This document shows, one piece after another, positions 45,401-52,169 of a stretch of DNA of 64,000 nt; within the stretch, counting starts at the first letter, position 1; each line of letters starts with the position of its first letter. Below the pieces are notes generated by a model that was not told the origin of the DNA, did no database searches, and saw nothing but the letters and a program-made list of their open reading frames with translations. This DNA comes from Anaerolineales bacterium (lineage in GTDB: Bacteria; Chloroflexota; Anaerolineae; 4572-78; J111). The translations under genes and the position numbers were made by a program. Location: NCBI GenBank assembly GCA_015075405.1, contig JABTUK010000001.1, positions 1,488,001-1,552,000 on the forward strand, given 5' to 3'.

Positions 45401-46996
45401 GTTGATCTGACCCAACCCATGCAAGTATATCGCCAACTTTATAAGCTGGGCACAAATACACTGGTCCCGCCGGAAGAACGGGTGGTAGCAAAAGTAATGG
45501 CGGGAGCAGAGTTGGCCCAGGCTGAAGAAGATTTGGTTCAGCCGAATGGATCACGGATAACCATCAACGTGACCGCAGTACCGATTCGGAATGAACAAGA
45601 AGAGATTATCAGTGTCTTGGTTCTGTTTCAAGATATTACCGAGCGGAAGCAGGCAGAAGAGGCTCTACGAGCCAGCCAAGAGAGTTTGGCTGAAGCTTTA
45701 AGGACAGCCAAGTTGGCTAACTGGGAATTTGATGTGGCTACCCAGATATTTACCTTCAACGATCAATTTTATGCCCTGCTTCATACTACCGCCGAACAAG
45801 AGGGTGGGTATCAGATGCCGGCGATGCAGTATGCCCAGAAGTTTGTGCATCCCGACGAAGCTTATCTCGTCGGCGTTGAAATCCAGAAAGCATTAGAGAC
45901 GACTGATCCAAACTTTAGAGGAGAGCTTGAGCATCGCATCATTCGGGCGGATGGGAGCGAAGGTTATATTGTTGTCAGGTTCAGAGTGGTCAAAGATGAG
46001 CAAGGCCGGACGATTAAGACGATTGGGGCTAACCAGGATATTAGCGAACGCAAACAGATAGATGAGGCCCTGCGGGCCAGCGAGGCCAGGCAGCGGGCTT
46101 TGTTGAACGCTATTCCTGATTTGATTATGAGGCTTAGCGGCGATGGCGTCTATTTGGATGTCAAACCGGCTAGAGATTTCCCGACTATGGTTCCGCCTGA
46201 ACAACTAATTGGCAAAAACAGTTTTGAATTGCTACCGCCAGAATTGGCCCAACAGCGCCAGAACTATATCGAGCAAGCCTTAAAAACCGGCGAAATTCAG
46301 GTTTATGAGCACCAACTGGAGCGAAGCGATCGAACAGCTTACGAAGAAGTTCGGGTTATTCCCAGTGGGGAAAATGAAGTTTTGATGACTATCCGTGACA
46401 TCAGTGACCGCAAACAGGCAGAACTTGAACGGGAGCGATTGCTGGCTGAAGTGGAAGCCGCCTATCGCCAGTATGTTCGGCGGGAGTGGAACCAATTTTT
46501 GGGTGAACGCCAGGGCAATTGGCGGATTGAACATCAAGTCCGGCCGGTTGAAGTAGCAGCAGAGAGGCTGGACCAGCTTCAGAATGAGGTGATGGTCGAG
46601 GGTAAAACAAAAGTAATCGCCGGGGCCAAAGATAATGGCCAAACAACCGATCCGATTATTGTCACCCCTATTGCGTTGCGGGGACAGGTAATTGGGGCCC
46701 TCAGTTTGCAAGATATTGATCCGAATCGCGCCTGGACGGAAGAAGAGAAGGCTCTGGTTGAAACAGTTTCGGAGCAGTTGGCCCTCACGATCGAAAACTT
46801 ACGCCTGGTTGATGACACCCAAAAACAGGCTACTCGTGAACAATTAGCTCGCCAAATTACCGACAAGCTCCGCGCTGCACCTGATGTTGATTCGATTATA
46901 GAAACCGGTTTGGCCGAGTTGGGCAAAGCCTTGGGAGTTTCTCGTACCTATCTTAAATTAACCACAAAACTAGAGGATGTTGAACCGCCTCATTAA
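42491..46996 (+). CDS. Soluble PAS(x6)-GAF(x3) sensor without output domain
   Basis: 1501 residues, the largest protein here, with no membrane helix. A coiled coil (1-58) is followed by PAS 57-180, GAF 190-355, a shorter GAF 363-477, PAS 490-610, PAS 617-743, GAF 753-920, PAS 927-1050, PAS 1055-1187, PAS 1193-1310, the GAF-like segment 1320-1440 and the tail 1450-1500 (EQLARQITDKLRAAPDVDSII). The PAS domains at 617 and 1055 are near-identical (LANWE, FTFNDQFY, EHRIIRADGSEGYI), as are the GAFs at 190 and 753, so the gene grew by internal duplication. The gap from the gene before is seven bases. Function inferred as cytoplasmic signal integration. Confidence 0.9.
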   Translation: MNNEKDQHKTKAELLSELTQLRREVARLKAIADDCGEQKQLPQASQSEESQKRTAELEEASNFLNSIIENIPIMVVVKDAQELRFVRWNKYAEQLVGITQEEIIGKSDYDFFPKEEADFFTTKDREVLTNRKWIDIPEEPIQTASGETRLLHTQKVPVYGADGQPKYLVAIAEDITERKQREEIILKRARDLEIVARVGTATSTILEIDKLLQEVVDLTKSSFNVYHAHVYLLNQAGDTLILAAGAGEVGRQMVQKSWSIPLEREHSLVARAARSRQGVVVNDVRQEPDFFPNPLLPHTRAEMAIPLIVGNQLLGVLDVQADTAGRFTEEDVRLQTILAGQVAVALQNARSFSEQQRTQLMLSKRINELDCLNDIGREIAETPPIPELLQWVTERIPPAMQYGELCMAAIEYDNQIYGKPEAVALPCQIVHALRIGGEVVGRVYIAYTEKREFLDEESALIGGIANRLGGYIESRRLVEQAQVGLAENQRQKEFLGKIINILPVGLFAKDVKDGFRFSIWNTRMEEMFGVKAEEILGKTDYDYSNKEDADNYRQADLAAIEAGQIIDIPVEKITTVYGPRLAHTTKLPIFDSEGKPETLLAVLEDITERKQVEETLRENQARLSEALSIARLANWELDLVTQTFTFNDQFYSLLRTTAEQEGGYLMPTMKYAQKFVHPDDTYVIGVEIKKAIESTDPNFRGEVEHRIIRADGSEGYILVRAKPIRDEQGRVVKIIGANQDITERKQIDEALAKRATQLQTVAQVSTATSTILEADKLLQEVVDLTKKSFNLYHAHIYLLNEAEDTLILAVGAGEVGRQMVEQGWSIPLNREQSLVASAARSRRGVVVNDVRQVPDFLPNPLLLETRSEMAVPLVVGDTLLGVLDVQSDVVNHFTEDDIQIQTTLATQIAIAVQNARSFEQTRTTLIENQQQRRTLQAILDNMPVGVFVIDARTTRPQLVNRAGNALLGYEVDLTQPMQVYRQLYKLGTNTLVPPEERVVAKVMAGAELAQAEEDLVQPNGSRITINVTAVPIRNEQEEIISVLVLFQDITERKQAEEALRASQESLAEALRTAKLANWEFDVATQIFTFNDQFYALLHTTAEQEGGYQMPAMQYAQKFVHPDEAYLVGVEIQKALETTDPNFRGELEHRIIRADGSEGYIVVRFRVVKDEQGRTIKTIGANQDISERKQIDEALRASEARQRALLNAIPDLIMRLSGDGVYLDVKPARDFPTMVPPEQLIGKNSFELLPPELAQQRQNYIEQALKTGEIQVYEHQLERSDRTAYEEVRVIPSGENEVLMTIRDISDRKQAELERERLLAEVEAAYRQYVRREWNQFLGERQGNWRIEHQVRPVEVAAERLDQLQNEVMVEGKTKVIAGAKDNGQTTDPIIVTPIALRGQVIGALSLQDIDPNRAWTEEEKALVETVSEQLALTIENLRLVDDTQKQATREQLARQITDKLRAAPDVDSIIETGLAELGKALGVSRTYLKLTTKLEDVEPPH

Positions 46997-47060
46997 AGTA
47001 CTGAGTATGAATGAGGGGATACAAAAAGATTATCCGGCTAGTGAAATGGAGTAACGGGTT

Positions 47061-49955
47061 ATGTCGTTATTAAGCAGCTCACAACCTGTCAATATATCTG
47101 AGGCTCTGAAAGCCCGCCAGGCGATAAGGATTGGCCTGGCGACCTTGGCCTTAACTGTGGCATTGACATTGACCTGCATCTACCTGGCTGTCCAGAATCC
47201 GGTATGGCAGATGTGGGCTATCCTCGGAATCAATGCAATGCTGACCATAGCCGTTGGAATTGGCGTCTGGATGGGGCGGCAGGGCCGTCTCCAAACTGGT
47301 TTTAGGCTAATAATCGTCGCTACCCTGATCGCCATTATCATATCGCCTTTGTTTCTTGAGGGGCTGGGATTAATTAGCGGCCTCGGCGGGGTGCTGATAG
47401 TTTTAATTTTGTCCCCCCAGGCTCTATCACAACGAGAAATCAACTGGATGTTTATAACGGGCGTTGGAACGGCTGTTGTAGCCGGGGTTATAGATGTGCT
47501 AGGCCCCAGTAATCGCCTATCTCCCGCAGCTCTTCTATTTATTATCCCAGTTCTTATTGGCCTAATCGCGGTGATCAGCGGCGTCTTAATTGTACGTCAA
47601 TTTCGGGCTTATTCTCTATCTACCAAACTGATGATCAGCTTCATAGCGATGAGTGTAGTTTCGGTTACGGCCATAGCTTTTCTTAGTAGTGATGCCAGCC
47701 GCACGGCGCTGACAAGAGAGGTAGGGGCCGGTTTGAAGCGTCTGGCTGAGTCTCAGGCGTTGGTCGTGGGCAATCTGCTGGACCGGCAAGTGGATGCGCT
47801 CCAAACCCTGGCTTTGAATCGAAATCTACAGGATTCGGTCAACGCCCTCAATAGCGTCTATCTCAATAATGAACCGGACGCCATCCAGGCCAAATTAGAA
47901 GATCTCGACCGGGATTGGCAGGCCGCCGACGATGACGCCCCCCTTATTCGCTCCCGTATCAATAACTTACTAAGCCAGGTTGAATTGGCCCAGTTTCAAG
48001 CCAATTTTCCCGACCATACCGAAGTTTTTATCACCGACCGCTATGGCGCTTTGATAGCCGCTACCGGACGCACCAGTGATTATTACCAGGCTGATGAGGC
48101 CTGGTGGCAGGCTGCCTATAACAACGGCCAGGGGGCTATTTACATTGGCTCGCTGGAATTTGACGAAAGTACGCAGATACTCGGCAACATTATTGCTGTA
48201 CCGTTATATGCTCATGATTCTGACAGCGTTGTGGGTATCCTTCGCTCAACCTATAATGCTGTAGCCCTGTTAAATATTTTGTCGGTGGCCGAGCCGGGCG
48301 AAACTGGCAAAGTCGAACTATACCTGCCTGGAGGAGTGCAACTTAAGCCGGGTTTTAACCGGCCCCAACTGGCCGATGAGTTTAGCTCCACGGCCCTGGC
48401 CCAGGCTCTCAATTCTAATGTGGATTACATTGAGTTTATCCATAATGGCATACCCACCTTTGCCAGCGCAGCTCCGGTAACTGATATAACCAATGACCCA
48501 TTGATTGCCAATTTGGGTTGGATTTTGGTAATTAGTCAAGATCAGGAAGAGATCCTCGCCCCGGTCAAAACCCAAGAAGAACTTATACAGTTGTTGGGGC
48601 TGTCAATTATAGCCATTTCGGGCGCTGCCGCTGCTGGTTTAGCCCACTTTCTGGCCAGGCCCATCCTCCGCTTGACCGACACGGCCCAACAGGTTGCCAG
48701 TGGTAATCTGGCAATTCAGGCGACGACAGAAACCAAGGATGAGATTGGGACCCTGGCGACTGTTTTTAACAGTATGACAAACCGTTTGCGCCAGACAATT
48801 GATACCCTCGAAGAACAGGTGACTGATCGTACCCGGCAGCTTGAAACAGTTGTGGTTATTAGCCAACGTCTGACCGGAATTTTAGATCTCAATGACCTCT
48901 TGCGCCAGGTAGTCACTATCACCAAAGAAACCTTTAATTATTATCACGTCCACATCTACCTGTTAGATGAACAAGGTGAGACACTCAACTTGGCCGAGGG
49001 GTACGGCGAGGCAGGCGCAGAGATGAAACGTCACGGGCACGCCATTCCTTTAGCTGCTCCCAAAAGCCTGGTAGCCCGCGCAGCGCGTGAAGGTAAAGTT
49101 GTTACTGTTGAAAATGTGCGCCTTGATCCTGCCTGGTTGCCTAACTCTTTATTGCCAGAAACTTACGCAGAGATGGCTGTGCCGGTTATGCTGGGATATG
49201 AGGTGGTTGGAGTGCTGGATGTGCAAAGCGAAAAAGTAGGCGGTTTGACTCCAGACGATGAAACAGCACTGCAAGCGTTAGCCAATCAGGTAGCCAATGC
49301 GGTCCATAACGCCCGTCTCTTTAGCAAAACACAGCAAGCGCTTCAAGAGGCCCAAAAGTTGCAGCGTCTATACACCGGTCAGGCCTGGCAGCAGTTCAAC
49401 TCCAGCCGAACGACCACAGATTACGAGTTCCGCCAATCAACCTTGCCACCACTCCAAAGCATTATGACCCCAGAAGCGCAGGCAGCGCTACAAAATGAAC
49501 GCACCATTAAAATTCAGGATGGGGCATTGGATATAAATAATGGTCAAGAGCAGGCTGTTAGTCCAAGTCAACCGAGTATTGTGCAGCCGCCCGATGACGC
49601 CCCTGCAACTGGTGGGGCGGCTCTCGCCACACCGCTTAAGCTGCGTGACCAGATTATTGGAGTCTTGGGGGTGCGTGAAGAGGGTTCCAACCGTCGTTGG
49701 ACAGAGGATGAAATTATTTTGATTGAAGCGGTTAGCGAACAGATGAGCCTCGCCATTGAAAATGCTCGCCTCTTTGAAGAAGGTCAGCGCTCAGCCTGGC
49801 GGGATCAGGTCATCAGCGAGTCAACGGCTAAAGTTTGGTCGTCGGCTGAAATCGAAGAGGTTATGAAAGCAGCGGTAGCGCAATTGGGGGATAAACTACA
49901 GGCTTCGGAAGTGGTTATCCGGCTAGGTACGCAAGCTGAATTAGTCCAGGAATAA
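47061..49955 (+). CDS. Six-helix membrane module-dCACHE-HAMP-GAF sensor without output domain
   Basis: 964 residues. Six membrane helices (15-185) match the module of the 39724 gene. A helix at 188-210 leads to a dCACHE domain whose DRYGALIAATGRTSDYYQAD stretch matches the 33113 gene. A helix at 510-530, HAMP 532-585, GAF 603-755 (YYHVHIYLLDE, NSLLPETYAEMAVPV), the GAF-like segment 770-905 (ATPLKLRDQIIGVLGVREEG) and a short tail follow. It thus combines input parts of two neighbours, a direct sign of recombination between paralogues. A GGAG ribosome-binding site is present. No output domain. Confidence 0.92.
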   Translation: MSLLSSSQPVNISEALKARQAIRIGLATLALTVALTLTCIYLAVQNPVWQMWAILGINAMLTIAVGIGVWMGRQGRLQTGFRLIIVATLIAIIISPLFLEGLGLISGLGGVLIVLILSPQALSQREINWMFITGVGTAVVAGVIDVLGPSNRLSPAALLFIIPVLIGLIAVISGVLIVRQFRAYSLSTKLMISFIAMSVVSVTAIAFLSSDASRTALTREVGAGLKRLAESQALVVGNLLDRQVDALQTLALNRNLQDSVNALNSVYLNNEPDAIQAKLEDLDRDWQAADDDAPLIRSRINNLLSQVELAQFQANFPDHTEVFITDRYGALIAATGRTSDYYQADEAWWQAAYNNGQGAIYIGSLEFDESTQILGNIIAVPLYAHDSDSVVGILRSTYNAVALLNILSVAEPGETGKVELYLPGGVQLKPGFNRPQLADEFSSTALAQALNSNVDYIEFIHNGIPTFASAAPVTDITNDPLIANLGWILVISQDQEEILAPVKTQEELIQLLGLSIIAISGAAAAGLAHFLARPILRLTDTAQQVASGNLAIQATTETKDEIGTLATVFNSMTNRLRQTIDTLEEQVTDRTRQLETVVVISQRLTGILDLNDLLRQVVTITKETFNYYHVHIYLLDEQGETLNLAEGYGEAGAEMKRHGHAIPLAAPKSLVARAAREGKVVTVENVRLDPAWLPNSLLPETYAEMAVPVMLGYEVVGVLDVQSEKVGGLTPDDETALQALANQVANAVHNARLFSKTQQALQEAQKLQRLYTGQAWQQFNSSRTTTDYEFRQSTLPPLQSIMTPEAQAALQNERTIKIQDGALDINNGQEQAVSPSQPSIVQPPDDAPATGGAALATPLKLRDQIIGVLGVREEGSNRRWTEDEIILIEAVSEQMSLAIENARLFEEGQRSAWRDQVISESTAKVWSSAEIEEVMKAAVAQLGDKLQASEVVIRLGTQAELVQE

Positions 49956-50058
49956 ATAGTAAAAGTCATATCGGGTGGCAAGTAAAGGATTTTTAGCGGC
50001 CATCCGCAAATCAAATTGACATCAGTTTTATCTACTTATAACAACAAGAGGAAATGCC

Positions 50059-51054
50059 ATGTTCAACAAGATTTACTGCCTAATTGGCCTGATCTTAGCT
50101 TTAACAAGTGGGATAATTACCGCTTGCAACTCTTCAGCAGCAGCGCAACCACCCGCTCAAGTATCGGTGCGGCTTAAATGGCTGCACCAAACTCAATTTG
50201 CCGGTATGTATGTGGCTGAAAAAGAAGGCTACTACACAGATGAAAACTTAAGCGTTAAATTGGACCCGGTAGACCTAACTAAAAATGTGACCTACGAAAA
50301 TGTCTTGGCCGGCGACAACGATATCGGTATCGGTGCGCCGGAGGAAATCATCATTGCCCGCAGCGAAGGTAAGCCGCTACAAGTGATAGCTGCAATTTTT
50401 CGGCTTAATCCTTTTGTTTACCTGGCTTCCGGTGAGTCAGGGGTGAAGACCCCCCAGGATTTTGAAGGTAAGACAGTGGTGGTTTCGCCGGGACAAGGGA
50501 CAATTCTCTATACAGCTATGATAGCAAACCTGGGTATTGATCGTAGCAAGATCAATGAAATTCCCTCCCAGTCATTTGCCGATATCAAAGAATGTTGGAA
50601 AGTAGCGGCTGCTTGTCCGGATTACGTCTCAAACAGTTTGGTGAAGGCGCAGCAAGAAGGGCTGGAATTTACAGCCATCTGGCCCAGTGACTATGGTGTT
50701 CCTTTTTATAGTGATGTGATCTTTGCTACCGATGAATTTATTGAGAAAAATCCGGATGTGGTGCAGCGTTTTGTTCGGGCCACGCTAAAAGGTTGGCAGA
50801 AAGCCCTTGAAGACCCCGAATTAGCCACCAAGGATACCTTAGCTTTCGACTCCAAACTTGATCATGCGGTGCAACTGGCCGGCCTGAATGCTTCAATCCC
50901 TTTAATTGATACCGGTGAGGACTACATTGGTTATATGAAGCCGGAAGTATGGCAACAAATGCATGACATTTTGCTAAAACAGGGGTTCATTAAGGCTCCG
51001 ATTGACGTAAAATCAGTTTACACCAATGAATTTGTCGAAAAAGCTCAACAATAA
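50059..51054 (+). CDS. NMT1/THI5-like substrate-binding lipoprotein 2
   Basis: 331 residues. The signal peptide ends in a lipobox (IITAC, Cys23). The mature start VRLKWLHQTQFAGMYVAEKEG and the later VVVSPGQGTILYTAMIAN fit the NMT1/THI5 binding-protein fold. A two-cysteine insertion (KECWKVAAACPDYV) is not seen in the other two copies and could form a disulfide. It is followed 57 bases later by a third paralogue and then by the receptor kinase. No permease or ATPase accompanies it. The 103-base gap upstream has an AGAGGA ribosome-binding site but no clear terminator. Confidence 0.88.
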   Translation: MFNKIYCLIGLILALTSGIITACNSSAAAQPPAQVSVRLKWLHQTQFAGMYVAEKEGYYTDENLSVKLDPVDLTKNVTYENVLAGDNDIGIGAPEEIIIARSEGKPLQVIAAIFRLNPFVYLASGESGVKTPQDFEGKTVVVSPGQGTILYTAMIANLGIDRSKINEIPSQSFADIKECWKVAAACPDYVSNSLVKAQQEGLEFTAIWPSDYGVPFYSDVIFATDEFIEKNPDVVQRFVRATLKGWQKALEDPELATKDTLAFDSKLDHAVQLAGLNASIPLIDTGEDYIGYMKPEVWQQMHDILLKQGFIKAPIDVKSVYTNEFVEKAQQ

Positions 51055-51111
51055 CTGATCGGATGCATAAGGGTAATTGAACCGAAGCAAGCGCAAAATC
51101 AAGGAACAGAA

Positions 51112-52116
51112 ATGTTAAACTTGTCCAAATTTGCAGGCATTATTTTATTGTTGATAATTGGGCTAATTGCAGGGTGTAATCCGTTTGTAATGGCAAAGGG
51201 GCCGGATCAGATTACGATTCAGCTGAGCTGGTTTCACACCGCCGAGTTTGCCGGTTTCTATGTAGCCGACCAAAAAGGCTACTACACCGATGAAAACCTG
51301 AAAGTAAACCTTGTAGCTGGCGGTCCAGAGGCAGACCCGGTTGCAGAGGTACTTGCCGGACGGGCCTTATTCGGTGTTACTGCCGGCGATAGTATTATTC
51401 GCGCTCAAGCCGCCAAGCAGGATGTAATTGCCGTTTCCAGTATCTTTCGCCACAGCCCTTTAGTAGTGATGACCCTGGCTGATAGTGGTATTCAACGTCC
51501 CCAGGATTTGGCCGGTAAAACTGTTGGGGTCATTTCACCCAAAATGGATACAACCTGGGATATTCAATTTTTGGGGATGTTAAATAAGCTAAAGATAAAG
51601 CCAACCGATCTAACCTTTGTCCCCATTGAAGATTATCATGGAGCAAACGAGTTGACCTCGGGTAGGATGCAGGCGGTGAGTGGTTTTTTTTCGAGTAATG
51701 AACCTGTTCAAGCCCGGCTTGACAGGCTTGAACCAACGCTAATGTTTTATAGCGATTACGGTATAGAGATTTACTCTAACGCTATATTTACTACGGGGCC
51801 AATAGCCCATGAGCGACCTGACCTGGTAGAACGTTTCATCCGAGCTACCCTGAAAGGCTATCAATATGCCATTGAGCACCCCCAAGAGATGGCTGAGCTT
51901 GCCTTGAAATATGATGACACTTTGGATGCTAACCTTCAGAGTGCTACCATGCAGGCCCAAATACCCCTCATTGATACGGGCGACGCCCCTATCGGCACAA
52001 TGGATGAGGCAGTTTGGCAGATTACCCAGGACATCCTGTTAGAGCAGGAAATTATCTCTGCCCCGGTTGATCTAAAGAAGGTTTATACAAATCAGTTTGT
52101 AGAAAAAGTTCAATAA
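51112..52116 (+). CDS. NMT1/THI5-like substrate-binding lipoprotein 3
   Basis: 334 residues with lipobox LIAGC (Cys22). It opens IQLSWFHTAEFAGFYVADQKG, keeps FGVTAGDSIIRAQA and YSDYGIEIYSNAIFTT, and ends LKKVYTNQFVEKVQ, much like the copy just upstream (VYTNEFVEKAQ), so the two are tandem paralogues. The expected role is high-affinity capture of a small, perhaps pyrimidine- or sulfonate-like ligand on the outer face of the membrane. It lies 53 bases before the dCACHE histidine kinase, a good position for a ligand-presenting partner (inference). Confidence 0.88.
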   Translation: MLNLSKFAGIILLLIIGLIAGCNPFVMAKGPDQITIQLSWFHTAEFAGFYVADQKGYYTDENLKVNLVAGGPEADPVAEVLAGRALFGVTAGDSIIRAQAAKQDVIAVSSIFRHSPLVVMTLADSGIQRPQDLAGKTVGVISPKMDTTWDIQFLGMLNKLKIKPTDLTFVPIEDYHGANELTSGRMQAVSGFFSSNEPVQARLDRLEPTLMFYSDYGIEIYSNAIFTTGPIAHERPDLVERFIRATLKGYQYAIEHPQEMAELALKYDDTLDANLQSATMQAQIPLIDTGDAPIGTMDEAVWQITQDILLEQEIISAPVDLKKVYTNQFVEKVQ

Positions 52117-52169
52117 AAAAATTGCATAAATCCAGGTCATTTAGGCGACAAGCTCACGGAGATGGTTAG

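Noticed and set aside
27442-52116. ABC importer operon
   Set aside because: Three binding proteins are present but no permease or ATPase gene exists in the window; neighbours are sensors.
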